64,000 nucleotides of DNA from Leptospira dzoumogneensis (GTDB lineage: Bacteria > Spirochaetota > Leptospiria > Leptospirales > Leptospiraceae): contig NZ_RQHS01000003.1 in NCBI RefSeq assembly GCF_004770895.1, forward strand, positions 26,575 through 90,574. The letters are read 5' to 3'. The stretch's first letter is position 1, and the number at the start of each line of letters is the position of its first letter. The translations under genes were made by a program, and so were the position numbers. This document shows positions 32,970-42,771 of this stretch, one piece after another. The notes beneath the pieces were generated by a model. The model had not been told where the DNA came from. It searched no databases and worked only from the letters and a program-made list of their open reading frames with translations.

Positions 32970-33978
32970 CTTCTTCTATTCTTTTACCGAAAGCCGGAGG
33001 GACCCTGTCCATCAGCTTATAGGCCTTCTCCGTGGCTACTCTACCGGAAGAGGTTCTATTGATCAAGCCAACTCTTACCATATAGGATTCGTAATGATCT
33101 TCCAGGGTCCTTTCTTCCTCTCCGATTACCGCGGCGATCGGTTTTAGGCCCACCGGGCCGCCCTTGTACCGATCGATCATACATTCCAAGATCTGGCGGT
33201 CCATTCTATCCAGGCCCAATTCGTCTATACCTAAACGGGAAAATGCCTCTTCGCAGGCGGGGATACGGATCTGTTTTTCCCCTTTTACCTCCGCGAAATC
33301 CCTGACTCTTTTGAGAAGATGGTTCGCGATCCTCGGGGTTTTTCTGGATCTTCTTCCTATCTCGAATGCAGCGTTCTCTTCTATCTCGTAACCCAGGATC
33401 TTGGACGATCGGAGGACGATATCTTTCATTTCAGAATCGTCATAATATTCCAAACGGAAATGGATCCCGAATCTACTCTTGAGTGGATCAGAGATAAGTC
33501 CGCTTCGGGTAGTAGCACCTATCAATGTAAACGGTTTTAATTTGATCTGGATCGTTTGAGCGGTGATCCCCTCTCCCACAAGAAGATCGATCATGAAATT
33601 TTCCATCGCAGGATATAGGATCTCTTCCACCTTGCGGCCTAAAGAATGTATTTCATCTATAAATAATATATCTCTTTCTTCCAGGTCGGTGAGAAGTTTT
33701 GCAAGATCCGCACCTCTGGTAAGAACAGGTGCAGAAGTGACTACGATCCGAGTCCCAAGTTCTTGGGAAATGATACCTGCAAGTGTGGTCTTGCCAAGAC
33801 CAGGAGGCCCGGATAGAAGTACATGATCCAGGGCCTGGCCTCTTTTTTTGGCGGCTCCTACAAAGACGCCCAGATTGGACAGGATCTCTTTTTGTCCTAT
33901 AAACTCGGAGAATAAGGAGGGACGAAGAGATATCTCATCGTCGAATTTATCCTCCGGATTTAAGGTATGTCCTGCCAA
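32947..33978 (-). CDS. ruvB: Holliday junction branch-migration ATPase RuvB
   Basis: RuvB is the hexameric helicase motor that drives branch migration with RuvA. The 343-residue protein shows [11 protein letters not shown], Walker [10 protein letters not shown] (57-65), Walker [13 protein letters not shown] (105-116), sensor [13 protein letters not shown] and the C-terminal winged helix with the DNA-binding arginine motif (TSSGRVAT). Length and motifs are standard. It sits between htrA and the tonB-like gene on the minus strand; ruvA and ruvC are not adjacent. Confidence 0.97.
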   Translation of the reverse strand: MAGHTLNPEDKFDDEISLRPSLFSEFIGQKEILSNLGVFVGAAKKRGQALDHVLLSGPPGLGKTTLAGIISQELGTRIVVTSAPVLTRGADLAKLLTDLEERDILFIDEIHSLGRKVEEILYPAMENFMIDLLVGEGITAQTIQIKLKPFTLIGATTRSGLISDPLKSRFGIHFRLEYYDDSEMKDIVLRSSKILGYEIEENAAFEIGRRSRKTPRIANHLLKRVRDFAEVKGEKQIRIPACEEAFSRLGIDELGLDRMDRQILECMIDRYKGGPVGLKPIAAVIGEEERTLEDHYESYMVRVGLINRTSSGRVATEKAYKLMDRVPPAFGKRIEEDAAPGLF

Positions 33979-33987
33979 AAGATTTAT

Positions 33988-35127
33988 TCACTCCGCCAGC
34001 TTAACCGAAATTTTTAGGATCTGGCCTTTTCTAAATACGACTATAGAAACACGTTGTCCCACTTTAGAAGCTCTGATCTTAGAAACCACATCGTTTGCGT
34101 TCTTGATCTTAGCTCCGTCTATTTCCAGGATCACGTCCTCTACGTCGATACCTGCTTCTGCGGCAGCGCTGCCGTTCTGTACTTGGCGGACAAATGCACC
34201 TTCCGGTCCGGAAAGTTTGAGTTCTTTTGCGGTCTCTTCAGTAAGATCGTCTAACGCAACTCCGAGTCTTGCACGTTTAACTTTTCCGCCTGATTTTAAT
34301 TCTTCTACGACTGCCTTAGCCTCGTTGATCGGGATTGCAAAACCTAAACCGATGGATCCACCACTTGGAGAGACGATCATACGGTTGATACCAACCACTC
34401 TTCCGTTAATATCCAGAAGTGGTCCTCCGGAGTTTCCTTGGTTGATCGCAGCATCCGTTTGGATATAATGAACTCCGGAATTATCGATACCACCTCTTCC
34501 TACTTTGGAGATCACCCCTACGGTCATGGATTGTTCCAAACCGAAAGGAGCGCCGATCGCGATTGCCCAGTCTCCCACTTTTACCGCGGAAGAATCTCCT
34601 ATCTCGATAGGCTGCAAGTCTTGGTTTGCTTCTACTTTTAGAAGCGCAACGTCTATCATAGGATCTGTTCCGATCAACTTAGCCGAAACAGGCTCTTTTA
34701 CATTCTTAAAAACTACTTTAAATTTATCGAAATTACGGACCACGTGATCGTTGGTGAGGATATATCCTTCTTTGTTGAGGATAAAGCCGGAACCTAGTCC
34801 GCTCACTTTTCTTTTCTGGTTTCTTACTCTACCTTGAGGTCCGTAAAAAAATTCTTGGAATGGGTCGTTGTATTGAGGAACGTTTACTGTTCCTTCGGTG
34901 GCGATCAACACAACGCTTGGTGAAACGTTTTCATAAACTTCTTCGAATGCTTTTTGGATGGAGACTGCTGCTTTCGCAGATGCGCTTGGCTCTCTATCCG
35001 ATTTTGCATTTAGAAATAAAGCACTGTCGTTTCCTGTTCCGCAATACAAGATCGGAGAAAGGATCACTCCGGCCATTACGGATATGCCTATCACCAGGAA
35101 ATTTTTGAATCTGTCGTTTTTTTTCAT
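33988..35127 (-). CDS. HtrA/DegP-type periplasmic serine protease
   Basis: An S1C protease with an N-terminal hydrophobic anchor ([20 protein letters not shown], about 10-29; possible lipobox PILYC). The catalytic triad is His128 in TNDHVV, Asp159 in MIDVALLKV and Ser233 in GNSGGPLLD. One C-terminal PDZ domain follows (about 280-379). Having one PDZ makes it DegS/HhoA-like rather than two-PDZ DegP. I chose ATG at 35127 because GGCAGGA stands five bases upstream; the in-frame GTG at 35190 adds 21 residues without a signal-like character. It is likely periplasmic quality control. Confidence 0.93.
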   Translation of the reverse strand: MKKNDRFKNFLVIGISVMAGVILSPILYCGTGNDSALFLNAKSDREPSASAKAAVSIQKAFEEVYENVSPSVVLIATEGTVNVPQYNDPFQEFFYGPQGRVRNQKRKVSGLGSGFILNKEGYILTNDHVVRNFDKFKVVFKNVKEPVSAKLIGTDPMIDVALLKVEANQDLQPIEIGDSSAVKVGDWAIAIGAPFGLEQSMTVGVISKVGRGGIDNSGVHYIQTDAAINQGNSGGPLLDINGRVVGINRMIVSPSGGSIGLGFAIPINEAKAVVEELKSGGKVKRARLGVALDDLTEETAKELKLSGPEGAFVRQVQNGSAAAEAGIDVEDVILEIDGAKIKNANDVVSKIRASKVGQRVSIVVFRKGQILKISVKLAE

Positions 35128-35220
35128 GGATTCCTGCCCTCGGGAATGGGATTCCGGTAGATGAGCTTTCAGCATTCGAAGCAAAACCACTCATGTCAAG
35201 TGGCTTTCCAATCCTAACGC

Positions 35221-35814
35221 ATGGCACAAATACCTGGATTTTACGTTTTTGAAGGTTTGGACGGAAGTGGTAAAAGTACCCTATCTGTCCGAGTCTTAGA
35301 CCTTCTCACCTCCAAACATGTTCCAGCAATTTGTTTTGCGGAACCGACTCGGTACGAATCCGGGCTTTATCTTAGAAAATTTTTAAGCGGAGAAATTGAA
35401 CTTTCTCCTGAAAAACAGATCGAAGCATTTTTAGGAGACAGAGAAGTTTCTCTCAGCCGGAATATTCTACCTTCACTCTCCCAAAAAAAGATCGTGCTAC
35501 TGGATCGGTACATGTATTCCACTGCTGCGTATCAGTCCGGAGGATTTTTTTCCGCAAAAGAGATCCTGAAAAAGAATTTAGACAGAGGATTCCCGGAACC
35601 CGAAAAAATTTTTTATTTGGAAATCGAACCGGAAGAAGCTTTAGCCAGATTGAAGGGAAGAGATACTACTAAGGATAGATTTGAAACGATCAGCGCTTTG
35701 ACTAAGATCAAAAAAGCGTACGAAGAAATTCTTCCGGAGAATACCGTCCGTTTGGATGCGAAACTCCCGACGGAAGAATTATTAAAACTAGTAACCGAAA
35801 AAATCCGTTATTGA
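35221..35814 (+). CDS. tmk: Thymidylate kinase
   Basis: Phosphorylates dTMP to dTDP. P-loop GLDGSGKS (12-19), DRYMYSTAAYQ (DRY-type motif, near 97) and a LID region with GRDTTKDRFE are as expected. Length 197 residues is usual. It is convergent with the small exported gene at 35808, overlapping it by seven bases. Confidence 0.94.
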   Translation: MAQIPGFYVFEGLDGSGKSTLSVRVLDLLTSKHVPAICFAEPTRYESGLYLRKFLSGEIELSPEKQIEAFLGDREVSLSRNILPSLSQKKIVLLDRYMYSTAAYQSGGFFSAKEILKKNLDRGFPEPEKIFYLEIEPEEALARLKGRDTTKDRFETISALTKIKKAYEEILPENTVRLDAKLPTEELLKLVTEKIRY

Positions 35815-36152
35815 ATCGAGGATTGTTGCAGGGTTTTTAAGGTTTCTTCATGGATAGACGCTTCTCTTTCCAATTGAGCGGCCAATTCCACTAACTTCTT
35901 CTTACGCGCTTGAGAAGAATGATGTTTCGGTTCCGTAGAAGCAAGTTCTCTTAAATGGGTCGCTTCATTTCTTTTCTTTTTGGAAAGATTGACCAGGTAT
36001 TTTTGGAACGCTTCTTTTTGCTCCTGGGTGGATAAACTTTCCACCAATGCCTTTTCGATCAGTTTTGTTTCTTCCTCTGCGGAGAAGGAAGAAAGTGCAA
36101 ATGGGAACAGGGACAGAATTGAAATTAATCCGACAAGTGATTGGGTCTTCAT
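35808..36152 (-). CDS. Small exported helical protein (114 aa)
   Basis: A signal peptide (SLVGLISILSLFPFALSSFSA, about 4-24) precedes a highly charged all-helical body (QKEAFQKYLVNLSKKKRNEA; LVELAAQLEREASIHEETL). A coiled-coil or four-helix bundle periplasmic protein is the best description. No family is recognised. It lies alone on the minus strand between tmk and the Omp85-type gene. Confidence 0.7.
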   Translation of the reverse strand: MKTQSLVGLISILSLFPFALSSFSAEEETKLIEKALVESLSTQEQKEAFQKYLVNLSKKKRNEATHLRELASTEPKHHSSQARKKKLVELAAQLEREASIHEETLKTLQQSSIQ

Positions 36153-36261
36153 CTTGACTCTCTTTGGTTGTTCTAAGGCCGATCTGTATTTTTGGTCCGG
36201 CCGAACTCAAGTGTTTGCAAGGTACGAATCCTGAACAGCAAATTTCTATATTCTGAAATTC

Positions 36262-37704
36262 TTAGAAAATCTGGCCTATATCGATGAATAATTGAGAATC
36301 TTCTCTAGACTTAGCATAATCGATGAGTATGACGGTTGCTTGGTTCCAGATAATTCTTAGACCTGTTCCATAAGAAAATTTATAACCTTGGGTGCTTATA
36401 TCATGATACCCGTTCCATACTCTACCGAAATCATAGAATGGAACAAGACTCAAGGTAACCAACTGATCCCAAAATTTGAATGTCCCGAATCTCCAACGGA
36501 TCTCCAAATTTCCGAAACCGATCATAGGAGCGATAAATCTTTCCTGTCTATAACCTCTTAGAGTTTGTAGACCGCCCAATCCGTTGATCGGTCCATCAAT
36601 GGACCACATATAACGATATTCTGAAAAAGGAACTTCTCCTTTCGAATAATGAAGTCCCGCTCTTCCCGCGACCACAAGTTCCTCGAAAAGTTTCGGGAAA
36701 GGCATATAGAAAAATTTACCTTGCGTAAAAAACTTTTCGAACTCGAAATCCGAACCAGCACGTTTGGAAGAAGAAGAATAATTCATCTCCAATAGAACAC
36801 CTGAATCAGGATCCGGTTCGAAGTCCCTAGTATCGTAAGCAAGTCCTATATGAATATAATTTACATTTCCACCATGATAACCGTTGATAAGTCCCGCTTG
36901 GTAGTCTTTGGTTAGTTTAGAAGTCCCATTCGGATAAGTAGAACCCCAGCCGGTGGAAGGATCTCTTGCTACGGAATAATAATCTCCATTGGTTGCAATT
37001 CTTCCGTTAGGATAATCATAAGTGCGGATCACATTCTGAGAAAACTCAGGGGCAATAATCCAACGAAACGCTCCCCAGAAAGTTTTATCTATGGAGAATG
37101 TAGCGGTAGAGGAACGGAATTCGTATGTATTGTACAACTGATTACTTTCATACGGATATATAGATCCGGGAGAAGAAGGTCTGCGATAAGAAAGTGCATC
37201 TTCTAGATCGGAGAAACTTCCCCCATTTTTCAATTCACCCGTAGGCTGATTCTTTTCTCTATAAGAAATTTCGCGTAACGTATCAGTTCCGATCCCGAAA
37301 TACTGAGAGTTTTTATTCGTGCTATAGGAAACACTTGTTTTCAATCTATACGCAGTATCGAAAAGAAAAGGACTATCAAAAGTGAACTCATAATAGTCCG
37401 CACCTTTTGTAGTCTTATAAGCTTGAGCGCCGAATCTATATTTGTAAGGCTGGAATTCGAAATAAGGATCGGAACGATTTCCGTTTTGGTATAAAAATCC
37501 TCTGGCACCGTAACCCTGGCCCCTTACAGGGTCCTCCGAAAAAACAGGAAGACCGGTCGCATACCAACCGCTTCTTTTTTCTTCCAGTTCTTGTTTAGAA
37601 AGACGTTTGGACTCGTTTAGGTCGATTGCAACCTTCTCCCCTTCCGAAAAGATCGAAACAGGGATCAGGATACTGGCTAGAAAAAAATGCCGAAGAGAAA
37701 ACAA
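36262..37704 (-). CDS. Omp85/BamA-like outer-membrane barrel protein
   Basis: A signal peptide (FFLASILIPVSIF) is followed by a beta-barrel-rich body with aromatic-rich alternating strands. The diagnostic Omp85-type lid motif LRGYRQERF (about residue 400) and FYDFGRVW near the C-terminus are present, and the last residue is Phe (LFIDIGQIF), the outer-membrane sorting signal. POTRA domains are short or absent (480 residues total), so this is a POTRA-poor D15-like protein rather than BamA itself. It could be a single-barrel translocase or a lipid/antigen export partner. Confidence 0.82.
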   Translation of the reverse strand: MFSLRHFFLASILIPVSIFSEGEKVAIDLNESKRLSKQELEEKRSGWYATGLPVFSEDPVRGQGYGARGFLYQNGNRSDPYFEFQPYKYRFGAQAYKTTKGADYYEFTFDSPFLFDTAYRLKTSVSYSTNKNSQYFGIGTDTLREISYREKNQPTGELKNGGSFSDLEDALSYRRPSSPGSIYPYESNQLYNTYEFRSSTATFSIDKTFWGAFRWIIAPEFSQNVIRTYDYPNGRIATNGDYYSVARDPSTGWGSTYPNGTSKLTKDYQAGLINGYHGGNVNYIHIGLAYDTRDFEPDPDSGVLLEMNYSSSSKRAGSDFEFEKFFTQGKFFYMPFPKLFEELVVAGRAGLHYSKGEVPFSEYRYMWSIDGPINGLGGLQTLRGYRQERFIAPMIGFGNLEIRWRFGTFKFWDQLVTLSLVPFYDFGRVWNGYHDISTQGYKFSYGTGLRIIWNQATVILIDYAKSREDSQLFIDIGQIF

Positions 37705-37847
37705 ATGCAGCCGCCTAAGGGCAAGTTGAATAAGAGGATTAAAATGTAAGCCAAAAACCTCCGAAACTATTCCGACATTTACGCAAAATCCCCGTTCCAG
37801 GAATCAGATTGACTGCACGGGCAATTCCCAAAAACTCACCAACATAC

Positions 37848-37919
<72 letters not shown>

Positions 37920-37920
37920 A

Positions 37921-37952
37921 GGGACTCGAAGCGGCGAGTCCCCGGTAGGTAC
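37921..37952 (+). repeat. Duplicate of tRNA-Arg 3' end and short hairpin (possible att remnant)
   Basis: Positions 37934-37952 (CGAGTCCCCGGTAGGTACA) repeat the last 18 bases of the tRNA (CGAGTCCCGGTAGGTACA, ending 37919) with one extra C. The interval 37921-37942 forms a perfect 8-bp hairpin (GGGACTCG/CGAGTCCC). A duplicated tRNA 3' end immediately downstream of the gene is typical of integration sites. No integrase is in the window. Confidence 0.6.
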
Positions 37953-37966
37953 ACCGTTTTGAAAGA

Positions 37967-38269
37967 TTAAGCGCTAATCAATTCTTTATAGTTTTTAATT
38001 TCTTTCAATTCGCTTGAGATCCTTTCTCTTTCCTCACGGATCTCATATTCATCCTGAATGCCCATCCAGAATTCAACGGAATTGCCAAAAAATTTCGAAA
38101 ACCTTAGAGCGGTATCAGCAGATATTCCTCTTTTACCATGAACTATCTCACTGATCCTAGTGGGGTTCAATTTAGTTTCTTTAGCCAAACGATATGCAGT
38201 AATGTTCATTGGCAAAAGAAACTCTTCATATAGAATTTCTCCAGGGTGAACATTCGGAATTTTTTTCAT
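37967..38269 (-). CDS. higA: HigA-family antitoxin
   Basis: A 100-residue XRE helix-turn-helix protein of the HigA family: HPGEILYEEFL, RLAKETKLNPTRISEIVHGKRGIS (split motif in HTH), then ALRFSKFFGNSVEFWMGIQ. It follows the toxin gene by eight bases, in the HigBA order (toxin first). Antitoxins of this type repress their own promoter and neutralise HigB. Confidence 0.94.
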   Translation of the reverse strand: MKKIPNVHPGEILYEEFLLPMNITAYRLAKETKLNPTRISEIVHGKRGISADTALRFSKFFGNSVEFWMGIQDEYEIREERERISSELKEIKNYKELISA

Positions 38270-38277
38270 AATTATAC

Positions 38278-38559
38278 CTAATGATAATCAACAATCTCTA
38301 CATCAAAAGCATTGCCATCTTTCCATTTAAAGCAAATACGCCATTGATCATTAACTCTTATGCTATATTGGCCTACTCTATTCCCGGAAAGCCTTTCCAA
38401 GCAATTTGCAGGAGGAATTTTAAGGTCTTCAATTTGCTTAGATCGAGCTATCATTACTAATTTTCGATAAGCAATCGATTGAATTTGATTCGGAAGCTTT
38501 TTGGAAAATTCCTGATTCCAGACTTTTTCCGTTTCCTTTGACTTAAAGGAATTAATCAC
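38278..38559 (-). CDS. higB: HigB-family (RelE superfamily) toxin
   Basis: A 93-residue RelE-fold toxin: PPANCLERLSGNRVGQYSIR (LSGNR...G.YSIRVN.QWRICF pattern), typical of HigB mRNA interferases, which cleave mRNA on the ribosome. It starts with GTG at 38559 (AGGA about nine bases upstream) and leads the operon. A TTGACA (38588-38593, minus strand) stands upstream and may be its -35 element. Confidence 0.93.
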   Translation of the reverse strand: MINSFKSKETEKVWNQEFSKKLPNQIQSIAYRKLVMIARSKQIEDLKIPPANCLERLSGNRVGQYSIRVNDQWRICFKWKDGNAFDVEIVDYH

Positions 38560-38689
38560 ATTTTATATTCCTGGATCACAATAATACTGTCAAGCAGGAA
38601 TATATTGAATATTACCAGAATCATTTATTTCTCAAATATTTTAGTAAATATAAATATTGAGAGACATTTGGCTCGCCGCGGTAGCTACA

Positions 38690-39091
38690 TTAGAGCCAAT
38701 TTTCTAATTTTAGCTCTTTAATCCTTTTGAATTCTTTTTCATTATTAGTCACAAGGATATGATCATTAGAAATAGCTTGAGACGCTATTAATAGATCAAA
38801 AGGACCTATCGATTTCCCCGATTTCTCTAAATTGAAACGTAATTTAGCAGCGATTGTCGATGAATTGCTATCAAATGGTAAGATATTCAAATACCCGATA
38901 AAATCGGCTAATGCTCTTCTATTCTTCTCTTTATGAAGGCTCTTTTCAATTCCAAAATACAATTCAAATTCAGTAATGGAAGAGATATAGATATTCTCTA
39001 AAGCTGCCTTCTTAAATTTTTTATAAACCGAATCAGGTCTTCGGTTTATGATATAAATACAAATGTTCGTATCTAAAAGATACTTATTCAT
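38690..39091 (-). CDS. vapC: VapC-family PIN ribonuclease toxin
   Basis: 133 residues with a full PIN active site: YLLDTNICIYII (Asp7), ELYFGIEKS (Glu), GPFDLLIASQA (Asp about 98) and LVTNNEKEF. VapC toxins are site-specific RNases. The start overlaps the VapB stop (ATGA), so the two are translationally coupled. The AT-rich composition (like higBA) is unlike the flanking core genes. Confidence 0.95.
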   Translation of the reverse strand: MNKYLLDTNICIYIINRRPDSVYKKFKKAALENIYISSITEFELYFGIEKSLHKEKNRRALADFIGYLNILPFDSNSSTIAAKLRFNLEKSGKSIGPFDLLIASQAISNDHILVTNNEKEFKRIKELKLENWL

Positions 39092-39318
39092 ATAGGATCG
39101 CGCTTATCGTAATTTTTAGGCTGATCCCTTTCTATTTTGAAGTCATCGGAAAATTCATTTAGAGTATTCCAAAGTCTATCAACAGCATCCTCTATAGGAG
39201 TCAATACTACGATTTCTCCTTCCCTATGGATATAGACTTCTTTTCCTTTAAATCTGTATTCTTTGGGAAGACGAACTGCCTGACTGTCTCCATTTTTAAA
39301 TATTTTGGCCCGATTCAT
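39088..39318 (-). CDS. vapB: VapB-family antitoxin (AbrB/MazE fold)
   Basis: A 76-residue protein with an N-terminal swapped-hairpin DNA-binding domain (AKIFKNGDSQAVRLPKEYRF) and an acidic toxin-wrapping tail. It overlaps vapC by four bases. No Shine-Dalgarno sequence precedes the ATG; the region just upstream is an AT-rich palindrome, so translation may be leaderless or start poorly. Confidence 0.92.
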   Translation of the reverse strand: MNRAKIFKNGDSQAVRLPKEYRFKGKEVYIHREGEIVVLTPIEDAVDRLWNTLNEFSDDFKIERDQPKNYDKRDPI

Positions 39319-39355
39319 ATATATATACTAAAATATATATTTTTAACTATGTCAA
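39316..39355 (-). promoter_or_regulatory. vapBC promoter/operator region
   Basis: On the minus strand TTGACA lies at 39350-39355. Between it and the ATG (39316-39318) is ATATATATTTTAGTATATAT, an AT-only palindrome (arms about 39319-39327 and 39331-39340) that overlaps any -10 element. This is where a VapB dimer would bind to autorepress. The exact -10 hexamer is uncertain (TTTAGT at 17 or TAGTAT at 19 bases from -35). Confidence 0.5.
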
Positions 39356-39489
39356 GATATTCTTCTCGAAAATATTTTCGAAAACTAAGTGACCTAGTCC
39401 GGATAACGAATTTTATAATTTCTTGCAATTTTGAAGCTTTTCTTTTAGTCTAATAATCCTCTGGGCAACCGGAGTCTTATGGCATCTTA

Positions 39490-39548
39490 AACAAACCCAC
39501 CCCAATCGATTTTATTAATCTGCGCCTCAGCCGCGCAAAGGGTTTGTT
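39490..39548 (+). promoter_or_regulatory. Possible Shine-Dalgarno-sequestering leader of the ABC-F gene
   Basis: AACAAACCC (39490-39498) is a perfect inverted repeat of GGGTTTGTT (39540-39548), which runs right up to the ATG at 39549 and contains part of the only Shine-Dalgarno candidate (AAGGG). The region between can fold further (GATT/AATC). Antibiotic-resistance ABC-F genes are often controlled by such leaders; here the link is only structural. Confidence 0.45.
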
Positions 39549-41057
39549 ATGCAATCAAGTATCGTCGCAAATGACGTCTCTTTCGAATTTTCGGACGGAC
39601 GTATCTTATTTCAAAATCTACATTTTTCTATAGGACAAGAGCGTACTGCTCTTGTAGGTCCAAACGGGATCGGAAAGACCTATCTTGCAAAATTGATCGT
39701 AGGAGAAATAGAGACTAGCAAAGGAAAAATTTCCAGAAATTCTGCCTTATCTTATGTACCTCAAAGAGAGAAGCCAGAAAGGATCACTGTGGAAGAGTTC
39801 CTACAAAATTACTCCTGGTCACTCTTGGGAGAAAAACTTCTGACAGGGATTGATCGAAAAAATTTTTGCGATCAATTGAGCGGAGGAGAATGGATGAGAG
39901 TCCGCCTCGCGGAAAAATTAGAAGATCAATTTTTGATCCTGGACGAGCCCACAAACGATCTGGACCAAGAATCGAAAAAAGTTTTGATCCGATTTTTAAA
40001 AGAATATGAATACGGATTTTTACTCATATCTCATGACAGGGAATGTCTAAAACTCTGTGAAACTATTTTAGAATTATCTAATCTGGGTTTGAACAAATAC
40101 GGCGGTGGTTGGAATTCCTACGAGGAAACTAAGGAAAGGGAAAGAAAAAATTCCTTAGCCGCCTTGGAGAAAGCCCGAAGAGACAGAGATGCTGCACAAG
40201 CAAAAAGAATAGAACAAATAGAAAGACAGGAAAAAAGGAACCGAAAGGGAGTAAAATCCGCTGCAAAAGGAGGAACGCCTAAAATATTATTAGGAGCCAG
40301 AAAGAGGAATGCTCAAACCACTTCCGGAAAACTAAACTCTTCTAGTTTAGAAAAAGCGAATGAAAAGATCTTAGAAGTATACGAGGCTATGGATCGATTA
40401 AAAATAGATCCGATCATGTATGCGGATCTTTCCGGCAAGGCAATACCTTCTCAAAAATTAGTGGCAGAAGCAAAAGATCTTAATATCCGATTCCAGGATT
40501 GGATCTATGAAAAAGATCTAAACTTCTCCTGGAAAGGAAATATAAGGATCGCGATCAAAGGAGGAAACGGTTCCGGAAAATCCACCTTATTACAAGCATT
40601 ACTCGGCGGCAAGGGCCTTGAGACCAAAGGATCTCTTACATTAGGAAAACTGAATACTCTTTATATAGACCAAAGATGCAACCAACTGGATGACTCCAAG
40701 AGTATCTTCGAGAATGTGAGAGACGTTTCTACTTTGGATGAAAGCGAGATCCGGAACGGATTGGCGAAATTCCTATTTTTCAAGGACACGGTCTTTCAAA
40801 AAGTACGGACTCTAAGCGGAGGAGAAAGATTGAGAGCTGCCTTGGCAAGAGGACTGCTAAGTACTGAAAAACCGGAACTTCTACTCTTAGATGAACCCAC
40901 GAATAACTTGGATTTGGAAAACATTGAGTTTCTGGAAAACCTGATCAGAGAATTCAAAGCGGCAGTTTTGATCGTTTCTCACGATGAGCTGTTTTTGGAA
41001 AACTGCGGGATCCAGGAAGAATTGACTATAAAACACATTCTAAATGTGACCAATTAG
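39549..41057 (+). CDS. ABC-F family ATPase
   Basis: 502 residues with two ABC domains and no membrane segment. Walker A GPNGIGKTYL and GGNGSGKSTL, signatures LSGGEWMRVRLAE and LSGGERLRAALARG, and Walker B LILDEPTNDLD and LLLDEPTNNLD are intact. The linker (about residues 195-300) is long, basic and helical, as in ABC-F proteins that act on the ribosome, and carries the motif KILLGARKRNAQTTSG. Members clear translational stalls or protect ribosomes from antibiotics; which applies here cannot be read from sequence. It is a single gene with a possible attenuator leader. Confidence 0.9.
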   Translation: MQSSIVANDVSFEFSDGRILFQNLHFSIGQERTALVGPNGIGKTYLAKLIVGEIETSKGKISRNSALSYVPQREKPERITVEEFLQNYSWSLLGEKLLTGIDRKNFCDQLSGGEWMRVRLAEKLEDQFLILDEPTNDLDQESKKVLIRFLKEYEYGFLLISHDRECLKLCETILELSNLGLNKYGGGWNSYEETKERERKNSLAALEKARRDRDAAQAKRIEQIERQEKRNRKGVKSAAKGGTPKILLGARKRNAQTTSGKLNSSSLEKANEKILEVYEAMDRLKIDPIMYADLSGKAIPSQKLVAEAKDLNIRFQDWIYEKDLNFSWKGNIRIAIKGGNGSGKSTLLQALLGGKGLETKGSLTLGKLNTLYIDQRCNQLDDSKSIFENVRDVSTLDESEIRNGLAKFLFFKDTVFQKVRTLSGGERLRAALARGLLSTEKPELLLLDEPTNNLDLENIEFLENLIREFKAAVLIVSHDELFLENCGIQEELTIKHILNVTN

Positions 41058-41067
41058 TCATTTTTTC

Positions 41068-41095
41068 TTGACATTTCTCATGACTCCTGTATATC
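41068..41095 (+). promoter_or_regulatory. Promoter of the DUF3556 operon
   Basis: TTGACA (41068-41073), 16-base spacer, TATATC (41090-41095); GGAG lies six bases before the ATG at 41128. This is the only good promoter in the 70-base gap. Confidence 0.6.
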
Positions 41096-41127
41096 ACTCC
41101 CTCTAAATATAGAATACGGAGAGAAAG

Positions 41128-42771
41128 ATGTTCCTTCCTAAAGCTCCCCCCTATGATGCCTTAGCCTGGGCGAAAATGTCGTTCGCGGACAGGGCTCGTT
41201 TGTCCTGCCAAGCCTGGGCGGTCCAAGGTTACGGCTCCCCTCTTGGAGCATATATCGTTTACGTCTTAAAGATAGCATTATACATCGCAGGTTGGATTTA
41301 TTTCTGCTCTTTCAGTCCTGGACTGGGAGAATGGGGAACCATCTCTTGGTGGTTTGTTCCAGTGGCTTTTCAAAAAGCAATCGTATGGAGTTTGCTATTC
41401 GAAGTTTTAGGACTCGGATGCGGAAGCGGTCCTTTAACCGGAAGATATTTCCCTCCTGTCGGCGGGTTCTTATATTTTTTAAGACCTAAGACCACCAAAA
41501 TGCCTTTATTCGAAGGAGCTCCAATCATCGGAGGAAGAACAAGAGGAATTCTGGAAATCGTAGCTTACGCTTCAGTTTTAGTTTATTCCGTTCTGTGTTT
41601 GATCCACCCTGCTCCAGGTTTCGAACAATTTTTACCGATCATCATCAGTTTGGTTATTGCAGGTATATTAGATAAAACTGTTTTTCTTGCAGCAAGGGCG
41701 GAACATTATTGGGTAACGATAGTTGTATTTGCATTCGCACAGAATTGGATCGCAGGTGCGATGATCGTTCAACTTTCTATTTGGTTATTCGCGGGATTTT
41801 CCAAACTCAATTCTCACTTTCCAAGTGTAGTTTGTGTGATGGCAAGTAATAGTCCATTCACTCCATTTGCTTGGTTCAGAAAGGCGATGTATAAAAATTA
41901 TCCGGAAGATCTTCGTCCTTCTTCTACTGCAATAGCAAAAGCGAATATGGGGATCGTTTTGGAAATGGGAACTCCGATCGTTCTGTTCACTGCGATCATG
42001 ACAGGTTCTCAAACAGTTCTATACCTAGGACTAGGAATGATGGTATTCCTACATAGTTATATCACAAGTAACTTCCCGATGGGAGTTCCGATAGAATGGA
42101 ACTTCTTAGTAGTTTACTCGGGCTTCTTCTTATTCGGAGCAAACCCGACCATCACTCCTTTCCAATTGGATTCTGCACCTGTTGCAGTATTCTTATTCGT
42201 ATTCTCTTTAGCTCTTCCTATCATCGGAAACATCAGACCGGATTGGGTCTCCTTCCTGCTCGCAATGAGATATTATGCGGGGAACTGGGCAGTCAGCGTA
42301 TGGATGTTCAAAGAAGATAGTTATAAAAAATTAGAGAAGCTTACCAAAACCTCGGGATGGTTGTACGATCAATTGGATATGTTCTACGAAAGAAAAGTAT
42401 CCGTAGGTTTAGTGAGTAAGGTAATGGCATTCAGACTCATGCACTTACACGGAAAGGCATTCCAAAAGATAGTACCAAAAGCAGTTAAGAACTTTGAAAA
42501 GTACGAATGGGTAGAAGGTGAACTGGTAGCAGGAATGGTAGTAGGCTGGAACTTCGGAGAAGGTCACTTGCATAGCGAACAACTTCTTAGGTCCGTACAA
42601 GCACAATGTGGATTCAAGGACGAAGAGCTACGTTGTATCTTTATAGAAGGTCAACCATTAGGAAAATCTACTATTAACTATAGGATCCACGACGCTGAAA
42701 AAGGTTTGATAGAAGACGGAAAGATAGAAGTTGCCGATTTGAAGGAACTCCAACCTTGGCCGACTAAATAA
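41128..42771 (+). CDS. DUF3556 multi-pass membrane protein
   Basis: A 547-residue protein with many predicted membrane segments (from about residue 40 to 400) and a hydrophilic C-terminal third. The start (PPYDALAWAKMSFADRARLSCQ, WAVQGYGSP, split) and GCGSGPLTGRYFPP are as I recall for the DUF3556 family, which is found in mycobacteria and other lipid-rich bacteria. It leads an operon with a phytoene-dehydrogenase-like oxidoreductase and a TetR regulator. The function is unknown; a role in lipid or isoprenoid metabolism is inference from its neighbours. Confidence 0.8.
   Translation: MFLPKAPPYDALAWAKMSFADRARLSCQAWAVQGYGSPLGAYIVYVLKIALYIAGWIYFCSFSPGLGEWGTISWWFVPVAFQKAIVWSLLFEVLGLGCGSGPLTGRYFPPVGGFLYFLRPKTTKMPLFEGAPIIGGRTRGILEIVAYASVLVYSVLCLIHPAPGFEQFLPIIISLVIAGILDKTVFLAARAEHYWVTIVVFAFAQNWIAGAMIVQLSIWLFAGFSKLNSHFPSVVCVMASNSPFTPFAWFRKAMYKNYPEDLRPSSTAIAKANMGIVLEMGTPIVLFTAIMTGSQTVLYLGLGMMVFLHSYITSNFPMGVPIEWNFLVVYSGFFLFGANPTITPFQLDSAPVAVFLFVFSLALPIIGNIRPDWVSFLLAMRYYAGNWAVSVWMFKEDSYKKLEKLTKTSGWLYDQLDMFYERKVSVGLVSKVMAFRLMHLHGKAFQKIVPKAVKNFEKYEWVEGELVAGMVVGWNFGEGHLHSEQLLRSVQAQCGFKDEELRCIFIEGQPLGKSTINYRIHDAEKGLIEDGKIEVADLKELQPWPTK

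Noticed and set aside
37920..39480. Complete integrative element behind tRNA-Arg
   Set aside because: No integrase, transfer gene or matching right-hand repeat was found; only the tRNA-end duplicate and TA modules.
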